Positions 1 through 10,030 of a stretch of 50,871 bases of DNA are shown here, piece after piece. The position numbers and the translations under genes were made by a program. The DNA comes from Acidimicrobiaceae bacterium (lineage in GTDB: Bacteria; Actinomycetota; Acidimicrobiia; Acidimicrobiales; RAAP-2): contig DAHUZE010000085.1 in the NCBI GenBank assembly GCA_027306755.1, positions 1-50,871 of the forward strand, in the 5' to 3' direction. Every line of letters begins with the position of its first letter. Positions within the stretch are counted from its first letter, which is position 1. The notes beneath the pieces are model-generated. The model did no database searches, was not told where the DNA came from, and saw only the letters and a list, made by a program, of their open reading frames with translations.

Positions 1-226
1 GGCGCCCGCGCCGCCCGCGCGGCCCCACGAGGCGCACCTCGTAGCGTTGGCCCGGCGCCAGGTCCGCCAGGTCCAACCGGGCGACGTCGTCGCTCGGTTT
101 GCGAGCCCGGCGCAACAGGAAGGCGGCACCGGCCATCACGAGCCACGCCCAGTGATCCCCGCCGATGGCGCGCCGGAACCCCGCCCGCGTCAGCTTGCGA
201 AGCAGTGCATCGATGGCGCGTCCCAC
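1..226 (-). CDS. Hypothetical membrane protein, 3' end cut by window edge
   Basis: The minus strand stays open from about 226 to the window edge, and the product looks like a real protein rather than a shadow. It begins VGRAIDALLRKLTRAGF, has one short hydrophobic segment (HWAWLVMAGAAFLL, about residues 29-42), then a basic and acidic cytoplasmic stretch with LAPGQRYEVRLV. It lies just downstream of two small membrane-protein genes on the same strand and is probably co-transcribed with them. The start is uncertain: GTG at 226 is chosen, but an in-frame TTG further upstream, inside the preceding gene, is possible and neither has a clear ribosome site. No family is recognised. The C-terminus lies outside the window. 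Confidence 0.5.
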   Translation of the reverse strand, partial: MGRAIDALLRKLTRAGFRRAIGGDHWAWLVMAGAAFLLRRARKPSDDVARLDLADLAPGQRYEVRLVGPRGRRGR

Positions 227-245
227 GGAGCTGAACGTCGCCCGG

Positions 246-464
246 TCAGAGCCGTCGGATCTCGACAACCGACGAGCGCTTGCGGCCACGGCGCTTGCCG
301 GCCAGGAAGGCGAGGGTGATGACCACCAGGACGGCGGCGCCGGCCATGACCGCAGCCGGCGGTGCCGACCGCTGGACCGTCTTCTCCCCCTCCCCCACCA
401 CATGCTGGAAGGCCGCCTCCAGGTCGGCGCGGGTGATCCGGCGCCCGTTGGTCTGCACGCTCAT
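246..464 (-). CDS. Small single-TM membrane protein (72 aa)
   Basis: This 72-residue protein starts MSVQTNGRRITRADLEAAF, an acidic/amphipathic N-terminus of about 35 residues. A single transmembrane helix follows (VMAGAAVLVVITLAFLAG, about 39-56), then a strongly basic tail (KRRGRKR), so the C-terminus is probably cytoplasmic. Its ATG overlaps the stop of the upstream holin-like gene in an ATGA arrangement at 461-464, which supports both starts and translational coupling. The pairing with a phage-holin-like membrane protein suggests an envelope role in actinobacteria, but no function is known to me. No catalytic motif is visible. Confidence 0.65.
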   Translation of the reverse strand: MSVQTNGRRITRADLEAAFQHVVGEGEKTVQRSAPPAAVMAGAAVLVVITLAFLAGKRRGRKRSSVVEIRRL

Positions 465-877
465 CCCCTGGTACCTCCACTCTCGCTGGCACTCCCGCTG
501 GCACTCCCGCCGGCAGTCTTCGTGGTGACCGGTCGTCGCCTGGCCGCGGGACCCTTGGTGATCCGCCAGGCCGCCAGGCCCATCACCAGGACGGCGGCGG
601 CGCACACGATCACGTAGGGCAGCCAGCTGAGGTTGCCGGCGAAGGTCGTGCCCGTCTCGCTCTGGAGTGCTCGCAGCAGCGCCACCAGCAGGAGGACCAG
701 GCCGGCGCAGAGCGCCAGGGACCCGGCGATCCCGAACACGAGGTAGCGCCCCAGGCCCTTGAGGGGCGTGAGCGTCTCCTGCTTGACGTACTCCACAACG
801 AGCCGGAGCGCCTCGGTGCCGCTCTGACGCACGCCGCCGCGTGCTGTCGACGACTTTCCGATTCCGAATGGTGCCAC
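461..877 (-). CDS. Putative Actinobacterial holin-X-like membrane protein (phage_holin_3_6 type)
   Basis: A 138-residue protein with an N-terminal amphipathic region (LRLVVEYVKQETLTPLKGL) and two transmembrane helices: LVFGIAGSLALCAGLVLLLVALL (about 46-68) and LPYVIVCAAAVLVMGLAAW (about 86-104). The tail is Gly/Ser-rich. The 'KxETLTPLKGLGRYLxFGxAG' type of N-terminus followed by two helices is typical of the actinobacterial holin-X superfamily (PF07332), which despite its name is mostly chromosomal and of unknown function. The GTG start at 877 has a GAGGG ribosome site just upstream. It overlaps the next gene by an ATGA. The 177 bases back to the thioesterase stop hold no recognised gene. Confidence 0.7.
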   Translation of the reverse strand: MAPFGIGKSSTARGGVRQSGTEALRLVVEYVKQETLTPLKGLGRYLVFGIAGSLALCAGLVLLLVALLRALQSETGTTFAGNLSWLPYVIVCAAAVLVMGLAAWRITKGPAARRRPVTTKTAGGSASGSASESGGTRG

Positions 878-1054
878 GCGCCCTCAGGCTCCTCTCGTTC
901 TGGGCAGTGCCCCCGTCCGGCCGCGCTGGGCCGGGGGAACGTCGCCAACTGGACAATCCTTTACCGCTGCGTTCCCCGGTCGCAAGCGGGCCACACCTCC
1001 AGGCACGGCGCCGGGCCCCGCACCCGGCCCCACACCGGGCCCCGGACCGGGTAC

Positions 1055-1465
1055 TCACCGCCGCTCCACCAGCAGGTACGTCCCATTGGACCGGGCCAGG
1101 GGAACGCCCTCCTCGGACGCCACCGTCGCCTCGGTGAACACCACCCGGCGGCCCCCGGAGACCACCGTGGCCTCGCAACGCACCAGGGCGCCCACCTCCA
1201 CGGGACGCAGGAAGCTGGTCCGCAGGTCCGTGCTGACCACCCGGACCTGGCGCCCGGCTGCGTAGGTCGCCACCGTGGCGCCCATCGCCGAGTCGCAGTA
1301 GGCGGCCACGAAGCCGCCCTGCACCACGCCCGCCGGGTTGGCGAAGCGCTCGTGGGCCCTGGCCTCCCACACGGTGCGCCCGGGAGCCTTCTCCACGCAG
1401 ACGAGCCCCAGGGTCAGATCGCAGTTGGGCGGCACCTGCAGGCCGGCTGCGAGATCGCCCGTCAC
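1055..1465 (-). CDS. PaaI/YbgC-type hotdog-fold acyl-CoA thioesterase family protein
   Basis: A 136-residue single hotdog domain. The block HERFANPAGVVQGGFVAAYCDSAMG is the helix-bearing signature of PaaI-like thioesterases, in which the Asn and the Gly-rich HGG-like segment form the acyl-CoA site; here the usual HGG is QGG. Beta strands STDLRTSFLRPVEVGALVRCEATVV and RVVFTEATVASEEG complete the fold. These enzymes hydrolyse acyl- or aryl-CoA thioesters in the cytoplasm; the substrate cannot be inferred here. The start is GTG at 1465 without a strong ribosome site. The gene is divergent from tkt, leaving only about 58 bases for both promoters. Confidence 0.75.
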   Translation of the reverse strand: MTGDLAAGLQVPPNCDLTLGLVCVEKAPGRTVWEARAHERFANPAGVVQGGFVAAYCDSAMGATVATYAAGRQVRVVSTDLRTSFLRPVEVGALVRCEATVVSGGRRVVFTEATVASEEGVPLARSNGTYLLVERR

Positions 1466-1523
1466 CGCGGAGACGCTAGCGGTCGGCGGCCCCTCGATGG
1501 GCTGGATGGGTAGGGTTCACCTC

Positions 1524-3626
1524 ATGCCCCCTGCTCCGCCGCCTGCCACTCCCCCGGCGTCCCCGCCCGCGGCTCCCCGCCGAGCGGGCGAGGAAGCGGA
1601 GGAACAGCTGGAACAGCTGGGCATCAACGTGATCCGGGGGCTGGCCATGGACGCGCCGGAGCGGGCCCACTCGGGGCACTCGGGAACGGCCATGGCCCTT
1701 GCGCCGCTGGCGCACGTGCTGTTCACCAAGGTCATGCGGCACGACCCGACGGACCCGTCGTGGCCCGACCGTGACCGCTTCATCCTGTCGAACGGCCACG
1801 CGTCGATCCTTCTCTACTCCATGCTCTACCTCTGCGGCTACGGGTTGACCCTGGACGACCTCGAGGCGTTCCGCCAGTGGGGCTCGAGGACGCCGGGCCA
1901 CCCCGAGCACCGCCACGCCCCCGGGATCGAGGTCACGACGGGGCCGCTGGGCCAGGGCTTCGCCAACGGCGTGGGCATGGGGGTGGCCGAGCGCATCCTG
2001 CGCACCCGGTTCGGGCCCGAGCTGGTCGACCACCACACCTTCGTCGTCTGCGGCGACGGCTGCCTGGAGGAGGGCATCAGCCACGAGGCGGCGTCGCTGG
2101 CCGGCCACCTGGGCCTGGGCCGGCTGGTGTACGTGTTCGACAACAACCACATCTCCATCGACGGGCCTACCGAGCTCGCCACCTCGGACAATGTGGCCGA
2201 GCGGTTCGGGGCTTACGGCTGGGACGTGGACGACGTGGGCGAGGTCGCCAACGACACCACCGCGCTGGAGAAGGCCCTGCGGCGGGCGATGGCGGTCGAG
2301 GACAAGCCGTCGTTCATCATGCTCCGCAGCCACATCGGCTGGCCGTCGCCGCACCTCACCGATTCCGCCAAGGCCCACGGGGACCCGTTCGGCGAGGAGG
2401 AGATCCGGGAGACCAAGGAGATCCTCGGGCTGCCGTCCGACCAGGCGTTCTGGGTTCCCGACGAGGTGATCGACCTCTACCGGCGCACGATCCCCCGTGG
2501 CCAGGCGATGCGAGCCGAGTGGGCGGCCCGCCTCGGCAACTGGTCCGGCGACCGGTCCGCCTGGGACGTGGCCTGGTCCGGCAAGGGCGCACCCGGGTGG
2601 GAGGAGAAGCTGCCGACGTTCGAGGCCGGCAGCGCACTGGCCACCCGTAAGGCCATCAACACGTGCGTGAACGCCACCGTGGAGCTCATCCCCGGGTTGG
2701 TGGCGGGCGCGGCGGACCTGACCGGCAACACCGGTGTCAAGCTGGAGGGGGCCCAGCCCCAGTCGGTGGAGCACCCGGACGGGCGCCAGATCTACTTCGG
2801 GATCAGGGAGCACGCCATGGGAGCGGTGATGACCGGCATGGCGCACCACGGCGGCGTGGTGCCCATGGGCGGGACGTTCTTCTGCTTCAGCGACTACATG
2901 CGGCCGGCGGTCCGGCTGGCGGCCCTTTCCCGGGCCCACGTCATCTACTCGTGGACGCACGACTCGGTGGGCCTGGGCGAGGACGGCCCCACTCACCAGC
3001 CGATCGAGCAGCTGGCCTCCCTGCGGGCCATGCCCGGGCTGGTCGTCTGCCGCCCAGCGGACGCCAACGAGACCGCCCAGGGGTGGCGGCTGGCGGTGGA
3101 CGGGGAGGAGCCGACGGCCCTCGTGCTGTCCCGCCAGGACGTCCCGGTGCTGGCCCAGACGGCGGAGCGGGCCCGCGAGGGCGTGCGGCGCGGCGGCTAC
3201 GTCCTCGTGGACGAGGCCGGTCCGAGCAACGAGGCCCGTCCGAGCGGCGAGGCCGGCCTGGGCAGCGGCGCCCCCCCTGATGTGGTGCTCATCGGGACCG
3301 GCAGCGAGGTCCACGTCTGCGTGGAGGCGGCCGAGGCCCTCACCGGTGGGGGTGTCCGGGCACGGGTGGTGTCGCTCCCCTGCTGGGAGTGGTTCGAGGA
3401 GCAGGACCAGGCCTACCGGGACTCGGTCCTGCCGCCGGGGGTCCCCCGGCTGGCAGTGGAGGCGGCCACGTCGTTCGGCTGGGAGCGCTATGCGGACGAC
3501 ACGGTCTCGATCGACACGTTCGGTGCATCGGCGCCGGGCGGGCTGGCACTGGAGGAATTCGGGTTCACCGGGGCGCACGTGGCCGAACGGGCCAAGGCGC
3601 TGCTGGAGCGAGGAGGACGGCGATGA
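1524..3626 (+). CDS. tkt: Transketolase
   Basis: About 700 residues, full family length. The ThDP-binding half has [27 protein letters not shown], the GDGCLEEG diphosphate motif and [10 protein letters not shown]. The pyrimidine half carries the catalytic Glu in [12 protein letters not shown] and the [18 protein letters not shown] segment, and the C-terminal domain has GTGSEVHV. It transfers two-carbon ketol units in the non-oxidative pentose-phosphate pathway. The ATG at 1524 is preferred because AGGG lies about 8 bases upstream; ATGs at 1497 and 1506 would add up to nine residues. Oddity: a Gly/Ser/Glu/Pro-rich stretch of about 20 residues (near 3217-3278) sits between the second and third domains. 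It is the first gene of the tkt-tal-zwf-fbiC-LOG operon and its stop overlaps the tal start (ATGA). Confidence 0.95.
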   Translation: MPPAPPPATPPASPPAAPRRAGEEAEEQLEQLGINVIRGLAMDAPERAHSGHSGTAMALAPLAHVLFTKVMRHDPTDPSWPDRDRFILSNGHASILLYSMLYLCGYGLTLDDLEAFRQWGSRTPGHPEHRHAPGIEVTTGPLGQGFANGVGMGVAERILRTRFGPELVDHHTFVVCGDGCLEEGISHEAASLAGHLGLGRLVYVFDNNHISIDGPTELATSDNVAERFGAYGWDVDDVGEVANDTTALEKALRRAMAVEDKPSFIMLRSHIGWPSPHLTDSAKAHGDPFGEEEIRETKEILGLPSDQAFWVPDEVIDLYRRTIPRGQAMRAEWAARLGNWSGDRSAWDVAWSGKGAPGWEEKLPTFEAGSALATRKAINTCVNATVELIPGLVAGAADLTGNTGVKLEGAQPQSVEHPDGRQIYFGIREHAMGAVMTGMAHHGGVVPMGGTFFCFSDYMRPAVRLAALSRAHVIYSWTHDSVGLGEDGPTHQPIEQLASLRAMPGLVVCRPADANETAQGWRLAVDGEEPTALVLSRQDVPVLAQTAERAREGVRRGGYVLVDEAGPSNEARPSGEAGLGSGAPPDVVLIGTGSEVHVCVEAAEALTGGGVRARVVSLPCWEWFEEQDQAYRDSVLPPGVPRLAVEAATSFGWERYADDTVSIDTFGASAPGGLALEEFGFTGAHVAERAKALLERGGRR

Positions 3627-4750
3627 CGGCGACCAAGCTGAACGAGCTCTTCGAGCAGGGCGGCCAGAGCCCGTGGCTCGACGACCTCCACCGGGAGTGG
3701 CTGACCGGCGGCCACCTCCAGGAGCTGGTGGGCCGGGGCGTGCGGGGGGTGACCTCCAATCCCACCATCTTCGCCAAGGCCATCGAGGCCACCGAGGTGT
3801 ACGACGACCAGTTCCGCCGGCTGATCTCCTCCATGAGCGTGGACGACGCCTACTGGGAGATGGTGATCGAGGACATCGAGCACGCACTGGGCGTCCTGCG
3901 GCCTGTCCACGAGTCGAGCGACGGGGCGGACGGCTTCGTGTCCCTGGAGGTGGCGCCGTCGCTGGCCGAGGACACCGACGGGTCCATCGCCGCGGCCCGC
4001 TCGCTCCACGATCGCATCGATCGGCCCAATCTCCTGGTCAAGATCCCCGGGACCAGGGCGGGCGTCCCCGCCATCCACCGGCTCTTCTCCGAGGGCCGGA
4101 GCATCAACGTCACCCTCATCTTCAGCCTCGAGCGCTACGACGAGGTCATGGAGGCCTACGTGGCGGGGCTCGAGGCCTACGCGGCGTCCGGTGGGGCCGA
4201 CCTGGCGTCGGTCCACTCCGTCGCCTCGTTCTTCGTCAGCCGGGTCGACACCGAGGTGGACCGCCGGCTCGAGGCGCTGGCCGGCGGCGGCGACGGCACT
4301 GGGGACCCCGAGATCCTCGGCCTGCGGGGCAAGGCGGCGGTGGCCCAGGCCAAGATCGCCTACGAGCACTTCACCGCCAAGTTCTCCGGGGAGCGCTGGG
4401 GGGCCCTGGCCCGGCAGGGGGCCCGCGTCCAACGGCCGCTGTGGGCCTCCACCTCCACCAAGAACCCGAGCTATCCCGACCTCCTCTACGTGGACTCGCT
4501 CATCGGGCCCGACACGGTCAACACCATGCCCGAGCAGACGCTCGAGGCCCTCGTGGACCACGGGACGATCACCAGGACCGTGGACGAGGACGTGGCCGGC
4601 GAGCACCGGGTGCTCGAGGACCTGGCACGGGTGGGCATCGACATCGCGGACGTCGGCACCACGCTGGAGGAGCAGGGGGTCGCGTCGTTCACCAAGTCCT
4701 TCGACGAGCTGCTCCAGTCGCTCACCGACAAGGCCAACGCCATCACCTAG
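3623..4750 (+). CDS. tal: Transaldolase
   Basis: 375 residues, the length of the actinobacterial Tal subtype. Family blocks seen are [14 protein letters not shown] near the N-terminus, [16 protein letters not shown] containing the Schiff-base lysine (K140), [29 protein letters not shown] and [18 protein letters not shown]. The enzyme moves dihydroxyacetone units between sedoheptulose 7-phosphate and glyceraldehyde 3-phosphate in the cytoplasm. The ATG at 3623 follows a perfect AGGAGG at 3611-3616 and overlaps the tkt stop, so the start is secure. It continues the pentose-phosphate operon; zwf starts 8 bases after its stop. It is not fused to glucose-6-phosphate isomerase as in some relatives. 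Confidence 0.96.
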   Translation: MTATKLNELFEQGGQSPWLDDLHREWLTGGHLQELVGRGVRGVTSNPTIFAKAIEATEVYDDQFRRLISSMSVDDAYWEMVIEDIEHALGVLRPVHESSDGADGFVSLEVAPSLAEDTDGSIAAARSLHDRIDRPNLLVKIPGTRAGVPAIHRLFSEGRSINVTLIFSLERYDEVMEAYVAGLEAYAASGGADLASVHSVASFFVSRVDTEVDRRLEALAGGGDGTGDPEILGLRGKAAVAQAKIAYEHFTAKFSGERWGALARQGARVQRPLWASTSTKNPSYPDLLYVDSLIGPDTVNTMPEQTLEALVDHGTITRTVDEDVAGEHRVLEDLARVGIDIADVGTTLEEQGVASFTKSFDELLQSLTDKANAIT

Positions 4751-4758
4751 GCGATCAC

Positions 4759-6366
4759 ATGGCTCCTCCTCAATCCAACACCGGCGCCGGCCCCGATGCG
4801 GCCGCCGGCCCAACCAGTGCCGGACGCCGCGCCGCGCGTGGCGACGCCCCGCGCCTCGAGGTGCCGCGCGGCCCCATGCGGCCGCGCGAGCAGACCCCGC
4901 CGCTGGCCCTCGTCATCTTTGGCGCCTCGGGCGACCTCACGGCCCGGAAGATCCTCCCCGCCCTGGTCGACCTGGCCGACAGGGGCCGGCTCTCCGACCG
5001 GTTCACCGTCATCGGCGTGGCCCGCACGGAGTGGACGGACGACGAGTTCCGCAAGGTCGCACTGCAGGACGCCACGGCCGGCGGCGAGCGGTGGCAGCGG
5101 CTGGTCGAGCGGTTCCGCTACGTCGCCGGGGAGTACTCGGCCACCGAGACGTTCGACCGGCTGAAGGAGGTGCTCTCCGAGGCGGACGAGCAGTACGGGA
5201 CGGGCGGCAACCGGGTGTACTACCTGGCCACCATCCCCCCGGTGTTCGCCATGGTGGCCGAGGCGCTGGCCAAGGAGGGATGCAACGTGCCCGGCCCGGG
5301 GGGCGAGTTCGCCCGCCTGGTGGTGGAGAAGCCCTACGGGCGCGACCTCCAGAGCGCGCTGGACCTGGACGATGCCGTCCACCGCGCCTTCGGCGAGGAC
5401 CAGATCTTCCGCATCGACCACTACATGGGCAAGGAGACCGTCCAGAACGTGCTGGCCCTGCGGTTCGCCAACGCCGTGTTCGAGCCGATCTGGAACCGCC
5501 GCTACGTGGAGCAGGTGCAGATCACCGTGGCCGAGAGCCTGGGGGTGGAGCACCGGGGCGGCTTCTACGAGTCGGCCGGGGCGCTGCGCGACATCGTCCA
5601 GAACCACGTCATGCAGGTGCTGGCCCTGACGCTGATGGAGCCGCCCACGGGGATGGACGCCACCCACCTGCGCGACGAGAAGGTCAAGCTGCTCAAAGCC
5701 GTGGACATCCCCACGCCGGACGAGGCGGTCGACAGGTCGGTGCGGGGCCAGTACGGCGCCGGGGTGGTCGGCCAGGAGGCGGTGCCCGCCTACCGCGACG
5801 AGGAGGGCGTGGCGGCGGACTCGCAGACCGAGACGTACGTAGCGCTGCGCCTCGGGGTCGAGAACTGGCGGTGGGCGGGGGTGCCCGTCTACGTGCGGAC
5901 CGGCAAGCGGCTCCCGGCCCGGGTCACCGAGGTCGCCATGCAGTTCCACCGGGTGCCGTTCCTGGCGTTCGAGGGCGAGCTGGCCCGCCAGCTCCGGCCA
6001 AACAGCCTGGTGCTGCGGATCCAGCCCAACGAGGGCATCTCGCTGCACTTCGGGGCCAAGGTGCCCGGCGAGGAGTTCCGGGTCCAGTCCGTCTCCATGG
6101 ACTTCCTCTACGAGAACGCCTTCCACGAGCGCGAGAGCGACGGCTACCCCCGGCTCCTCCACGACGCCATGTGCGGGGACGCCACCTTGTTCATCCGCAC
6201 CGACGAGGTGGAGCAGGCCTGGCGGATCGTGGACCCGTACCTGGCCGCCTGGTCCCAGCCCGGAGGCGGGGGCCTGCACTTCTACAACGCCGGCACGTGG
6301 GGCCCGCACATCGCGGACCTGCTGCTGGAGCGGTCAGGCGATTCATGGAGGACCCCCGAGCTATGA
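4759..6366 (+). CDS. zwf: Glucose-6-phosphate dehydrogenase (NADP type)
   Basis: 535 residues. After a poorly conserved, Ala/Pro/Arg-rich extension of about 48 residues comes the Rossmann motif [18 protein letters not shown], then [10 protein letters not shown] and the active-site signature [13 protein letters not shown] (D220, H221, K225). Substrate-binding blocks [28 protein letters not shown] and [15 protein letters not shown] follow. It oxidises glucose 6-phosphate to 6-phosphogluconolactone, entering the oxidative pentose-phosphate pathway. ATG 4759 is the first start after the tal stop; a later start near 4876 would remove the unconserved extension. It overlaps fbiC by ATGA. This is the NAD(P) family, not the F420-dependent enzyme Fgd. 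Confidence 0.95.
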   Translation: MAPPQSNTGAGPDAAAGPTSAGRRAARGDAPRLEVPRGPMRPREQTPPLALVIFGASGDLTARKILPALVDLADRGRLSDRFTVIGVARTEWTDDEFRKVALQDATAGGERWQRLVERFRYVAGEYSATETFDRLKEVLSEADEQYGTGGNRVYYLATIPPVFAMVAEALAKEGCNVPGPGGEFARLVVEKPYGRDLQSALDLDDAVHRAFGEDQIFRIDHYMGKETVQNVLALRFANAVFEPIWNRRYVEQVQITVAESLGVEHRGGFYESAGALRDIVQNHVMQVLALTLMEPPTGMDATHLRDEKVKLLKAVDIPTPDEAVDRSVRGQYGAGVVGQEAVPAYRDEEGVAADSQTETYVALRLGVENWRWAGVPVYVRTGKRLPARVTEVAMQFHRVPFLAFEGELARQLRPNSLVLRIQPNEGISLHFGAKVPGEEFRVQSVSMDFLYENAFHERESDGYPRLLHDAMCGDATLFIRTDEVEQAWRIVDPYLAAWSQPGGGGLHFYNAGTWGPHIADLLLERSGDSWRTPEL

Positions 6367-8732
6367 GCACCGCCCTCAGCGTGCATCCCGACGGCGCGGC
6401 GGCCGGCGGCCCGCCCTGGTCGGCGCGCCAGGTGCTCGGCGCCGGCGACGAGGAGCTGGCGGCTGCGGCGGCCGCCCGGCGTGACGCCCTCCACGGGCGC
6501 CGGATCACCTTCTCCCCCAAGGTGTTCATCCCCCTCACCATGCTGTGCCGGGACCGGTGCGGGTACTGCACCTTCGCCAAGGCCCCGGCCCGGCTGGCGT
6601 CGCCCTACCTGAGCCTGGACGAGGTGCTCGACATCGCCCGTGCCGGGAGGGCCGCCGGGTGCCACGAGGCCCTTTTCACCCTGGGTGAAGCACCTGAGGA
6701 CCGCTACGAGGTGGCCCGGCGGTGGCTGGACGGCCACGGCTACGCATCCACGGTGGACTACCTGGCGGCGGCGTGCGCCGCGGTCCTGGCCGAGACCGGC
6801 CTGCTCCCCCACGCCAACGCCGGCGCCCTGGGCGCGGACGACCTGGCCCGGCTGCGCCCGGTGACCGCCAGCCAGGGCATGATGCTCGAGTCGCTGCGCC
6901 CGGACCTGGCCGCGCACCGCCGTGCCCCCGACAAGGTGCCCGAGCGCCGACTGGCCACCCTGGAGGCGGCGGGCCACCTGGCTGTGCCCTTCACCACCGG
7001 GATCCTGGTCGGCATCGGGGAGGACCGCTCCGACCGGCTGGCCGCGCTGGAGGCCATCGCCGCGTCCCACCTGCGCCACGGGCACGTCCAGGAGGTCATC
7101 GTCCAGAACTTCCTTCCCAAGCCCGGGACCGCCATGGCCGGGGCCGACCCGTGCCCGCCCGGGGAGCTGGCCTGGTCCATTGCCGCCGCCCGCCTGCTGC
7201 TGCCGGAGGACGTGCACGTCCAGGCGCCGCCCAACCTCTCCGACGACCTGGCGCCGCTCCTGGCGGCGGGCATCGACGACTGGGGCGGTGTGTCGCCTGT
7301 CACCGCGGACCATGTCAACCCCGAGCGGGCGTGGCCGGCCCTGGACCGCCTGCGCGACGCCACCGAGCGCGCCGGGCACACGCTCGCGCCCCGCCTCACG
7401 GTGTACCCCCACGTCGCCCTGGCGCCCGAGCGATGGCTGGACGAGGCCGTGCGCTTCGGGGTCCTGGACGCCTCCGACGCCGAAGGCCTGGCCCGGGAGG
7501 ACGGCTGGTGCTCGGGCGGCGACGAGCCGCCACCGGCCCTGGTCCTGTCCGACGGAGCGGGCGCGGCCGACGACCGCACACGTTCGGCCACGCTGCGGGC
7601 CGCCACGGCGGTGACCGGCGGCCCGGTCGGTGAGGTGCTGGCCGGGGTGGCCATGGGCCAGGAGGTGGACGAGGCGGCGATCGTCACCTTGTTCTCGGCC
7701 CGGGGCCCCGAGGTCCGGGCGGTGGCCGAGGTGGCCGACGCGATGCGCCGGGAGGTGGCCGGCACCGAGGTCACCTACGTCCGCAACCGCAACATCAACT
7801 ACACCAACGTGTGCACGTTCAAGTGCCGGTTCTGCGCCTTCTCCAAGGGCCCGCTGTCCCTCAACCTGCGCGGGGCCCCCTACCTCCTGGAGCTGGACGA
7901 GATCACCCAGCGCGTGGCGGAAGCCGAGGAGGATGGCGCCACCGAGGTGTGCCTGCAGGGCGGGATCCACCCCAAGTTCGACGGTGACTACTACATCGAG
8001 GTGCTCAAGGCCGTGCGGGCCGGGTCCGAGCGGATCCACATCCACGCCTTCACGGCCCTGGAGGTCACCGAAGGCGCGCGCCGGCTGGACGAGCCGCTGG
8101 CGGCGTACCTGGTCCGCCTGCGCGACGCCGGGCTCAAGACGCTGCCCGGGACGGCGGCGGAGATCCTGACAGACGAGGTCCGGGCCGTCCTGTGCCCGGA
8201 CAAGATCGACACCGAGCAGTGGCTGGAGACCCACCGCACCGCCCACGCCGTGGGGCTGCGCTCCAACGTGACCATCATGTTCGGCGCGGTGGAGCACCCG
8301 GTCAGCTGGGCCCGGCACATGGTCCGGACCCGTTCCCTGCAGCGCGAGACGGGCGGGTTCACCGAGTTCGTGCCCCTGCCCTTCGTCCATATGGCCTCCC
8401 CCATCTACCTCCAGCGGCGCGCCCGGCGCGGTCCCACCTTCCGGGAGGCGCTGCTCATGCACGCCGTGGGCCGCATCGCCTACCGGGAGGCCATCGACAA
8501 CGTGCAGGTCTCGTGGGTGAAGATGGGGCCCGAGGGGGCCCGGCAGGTGCTGGCGGCCGGGGCCAACGACCTCGGGGGCACGCTGATGGACGAGAACATC
8601 TCCCGGGCAGCCGGTGCCAGCCACGGCCAGCGGATGGGGGTGGAGGAGCTGGAGGAGCTGGTGGCGCCGCTCGGACGCCCGCTGGCCCAGCGCACCACCC
8701 TCTACGACCGCCCGGTCGCGGCCGGCGCGTGA
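6363..8732 (+). CDS. fbiC: FbiC: bifunctional FO synthase (CofG-CofH fusion)
   Basis: 789 residues with two radical-SAM domains. The N-terminal CofG-like half binds its 4Fe-4S cluster through [11 protein letters not shown] (C62, C66, C69). The C-terminal CofH-like half uses [11 protein letters not shown] (C484, C488, C491), followed by [16 protein letters not shown] and [11 protein letters not shown]. Together the two halves build FO (7,8-didemethyl-8-hydroxy-5-deazariboflavin), the chromophore of coenzyme F420, from tyrosine and a ribityl-diaminouracil. The fused form is the actinobacterial arrangement, whereas archaea use two proteins. Start ATG 6363 has GGAGGA at 6347-6352 and overlaps the zwf stop (ATGA). 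Other F420 genes (fbiA, fbiB, fbiD) are not in the window. Confidence 0.96.
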   Translation: MSTALSVHPDGAAAGGPPWSARQVLGAGDEELAAAAAARRDALHGRRITFSPKVFIPLTMLCRDRCGYCTFAKAPARLASPYLSLDEVLDIARAGRAAGCHEALFTLGEAPEDRYEVARRWLDGHGYASTVDYLAAACAAVLAETGLLPHANAGALGADDLARLRPVTASQGMMLESLRPDLAAHRRAPDKVPERRLATLEAAGHLAVPFTTGILVGIGEDRSDRLAALEAIAASHLRHGHVQEVIVQNFLPKPGTAMAGADPCPPGELAWSIAAARLLLPEDVHVQAPPNLSDDLAPLLAAGIDDWGGVSPVTADHVNPERAWPALDRLRDATERAGHTLAPRLTVYPHVALAPERWLDEAVRFGVLDASDAEGLAREDGWCSGGDEPPPALVLSDGAGAADDRTRSATLRAATAVTGGPVGEVLAGVAMGQEVDEAAIVTLFSARGPEVRAVAEVADAMRREVAGTEVTYVRNRNINYTNVCTFKCRFCAFSKGPLSLNLRGAPYLLELDEITQRVAEAEEDGATEVCLQGGIHPKFDGDYYIEVLKAVRAGSERIHIHAFTALEVTEGARRLDEPLAAYLVRLRDAGLKTLPGTAAEILTDEVRAVLCPDKIDTEQWLETHRTAHAVGLRSNVTIMFGAVEHPVSWARHMVRTRSLQRETGGFTEFVPLPFVHMASPIYLQRRARRGPTFREALLMHAVGRIAYREAIDNVQVSWVKMGPEGARQVLAAGANDLGGTLMDENISRAAGASHGQRMGVEELEELVAPLGRPLAQRTTLYDRPVAAGA

Positions 8733-9862
8733 CGACCCCCCCGGGATCCTCTGGGGGCCCTGGCTCCCCGCCCGGGTCCGTCGCCGGCGACCCCACCCCG
8801 CCGCTCTCGTCGGACGGCGTCCTCGAGGGCGTCCCCGGGCCCGACCCCGGCCGGGTGGACGCCGCCTACGCGGACATCCTGGAGGGCCGGGAGCTCTCCC
8901 CGGCCCGGCGGGGGCTCATCCGCTCCATGCTGTCCACCGTCTGGGACCTGGCGGCCGGGGACACCGAGGTGGGCGACCTCAAGATCGCCGACGCCGCGCT
9001 GGCCGAGATGGCCGAGGCCTACCGGGTGTTCCGCCCCTACCGGTCGGTGCGCAAGCTGACCATGTTCGGCTCGGCCCGCACCCTGCCGGAGGACCCGGTG
9101 TACGTGCTTGCCCGGGACCTGGCGGCCCGTCTGGCCGGCGCCGGGTGGATGGTCGTGACCGGAGCGGGGCCCGGGATCATGGCCGCCGGCTCCGAGGGGG
9201 CGGGCCGCGACCACTCCTTCGGGGTCAACATCCGCCTCCCCCACGAGGAGGGGGCCAACCCGTTCATCGCCCAGGACCCCAAGCTGGTGGAGATGCGGTA
9301 CTTCTTCACCCGCAAGCTCATGCTCATCAAGGAGTCCCACGGCTACGCCGTGCTCCCCGGCGGGTTCGGGACCCAGGACGAGTGCTACGAGCTGCTCACC
9401 CTGCTCCAGACCGGGAAGGCCGAGCCGGCGCCCATGGTCCTGGTGGAGACCGAAGGGGGCACCTACTGGCACGGCTGGCGCCGGTTCATCGACGAGGAGG
9501 CGGTGCGGCCCGGGTACGTCTCCCCGGACGACGTCTCCCTCTTCAAGGTGGCCAACAGCGTGGACGAGGCGGCGGACGAGGTCCTCGGCTTCTACCGCAA
9601 CTACCACTCGGTCCGGTGGGTGGGCGACCTGCTGGTGGTCCGGCTCCAGGTCCTCCCCTCACCGGGTGAGCTGAAGGAGCTGAACCGGCGGTTCGCCGAC
9701 GTGGTGGCGTCCGGCAGCATCCGGCCGGCCCAGCCCTTCCCCCCGGAGCGCAGCGGCCACGACCATCTGGACCTGCCCCGCCTGGCCTTCCGGTTCGACA
9801 AGTTCCACTTCTCCCGGCTGCGGCTCCTCATCGACGCGCTCAACCAGTGCACCGGGGCCTGA
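8729..9862 (+). CDS. LOG-family (TIGR00730-like) nucleotide-binding protein
   Basis: 377 residues. A low-complexity Pro/Gly/Ser N-terminus (about 35 residues) is followed by a Rossmann-like LOG fold: KLTMFGSARTLPEDPVY, MVVTGAGPGIMAAGSEGAG, and the signature LPGGFGTQDECYELLTLLQTGK, where family members show PGGxGTxxE. Annotated 'lysine decarboxylase' in older databases, the family includes cytokinin-activating phosphoribohydrolases and nucleotide hydrolases. This longer form has an extra C-terminal region (LPRLAFRFDKFHFSRLRLLI) and its substrate is unknown. The GTG start at 8729 overlaps the fbiC stop (GTGA). It is the last gene of the tkt operon. The AMP- or nucleotide-cleaving role is family-based inference. 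Confidence 0.85.
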   Translation: MTTPPGSSGGPGSPPGSVAGDPTPPLSSDGVLEGVPGPDPGRVDAAYADILEGRELSPARRGLIRSMLSTVWDLAAGDTEVGDLKIADAALAEMAEAYRVFRPYRSVRKLTMFGSARTLPEDPVYVLARDLAARLAGAGWMVVTGAGPGIMAAGSEGAGRDHSFGVNIRLPHEEGANPFIAQDPKLVEMRYFFTRKLMLIKESHGYAVLPGGFGTQDECYELLTLLQTGKAEPAPMVLVETEGGTYWHGWRRFIDEEAVRPGYVSPDDVSLFKVANSVDEAADEVLGFYRNYHSVRWVGDLLVVRLQVLPSPGELKELNRRFADVVASGSIRPAQPFPPERSGHDHLDLPRLAFRFDKFHFSRLRLLIDALNQCTGA

Positions 9863-9911
9863 GGGCACTTCCTCAATTTTGACGATGCGCACCACGGCGG
9901 GCGGGGCGTAG

Positions 9912-9929
9912 ACCTCTTCGCGAAGAGGT
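9912..9929. promoter_or_regulatory. 18-bp perfect palindrome
   Basis: ACCTCTTCGCGAAGAGGT is a perfect 18-bp palindrome in the 168-bp gap between the LOG gene and the exported-protein cluster. With no loop bases it looks more like an operator for a dimeric regulator than a terminator, but it could also fold in RNA. No consensus promoter is evident beside it. Confidence 0.4.
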
Positions 9930-10030
9930 GGTGCGGAGCCACCTGAGGGTGCAGACAACGGATTGATCTGTTGCGCCGGTTGCGCGCGCCCTGACCCGCT
10001 CCGCCCAGCAGTCCGGAGGCGGAGAGATCG

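Noticed and set aside
461..877. Prophage remnant based on the holin-like protein
   Set aside because: This holin-X-like family is widespread on actinobacterial chromosomes, and no other phage gene is nearby.
1476..3887. A very long open frame antisense to tkt
   Set aside because: High-GC shadow: Arg/Pro/Gly/His-rich, no family motif, and it runs through tkt and the tal start. The sense frames carry clear transketolase and transaldolase motifs.
3280..4758. Open frame extending upstream of zwf, as if a fusion protein
   Set aside because: The extension is out of frame with the clear transketolase and transaldolase products and has no domain of its own; zwf proper starts at 4759.
4759..6366. 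F420-dependent glucose-6-phosphate dehydrogenase (Fgd)
   Set aside because: The sequence has the NADP-type Zwf motifs ([15 protein letters not shown]), not the luciferase-like fold of Fgd.
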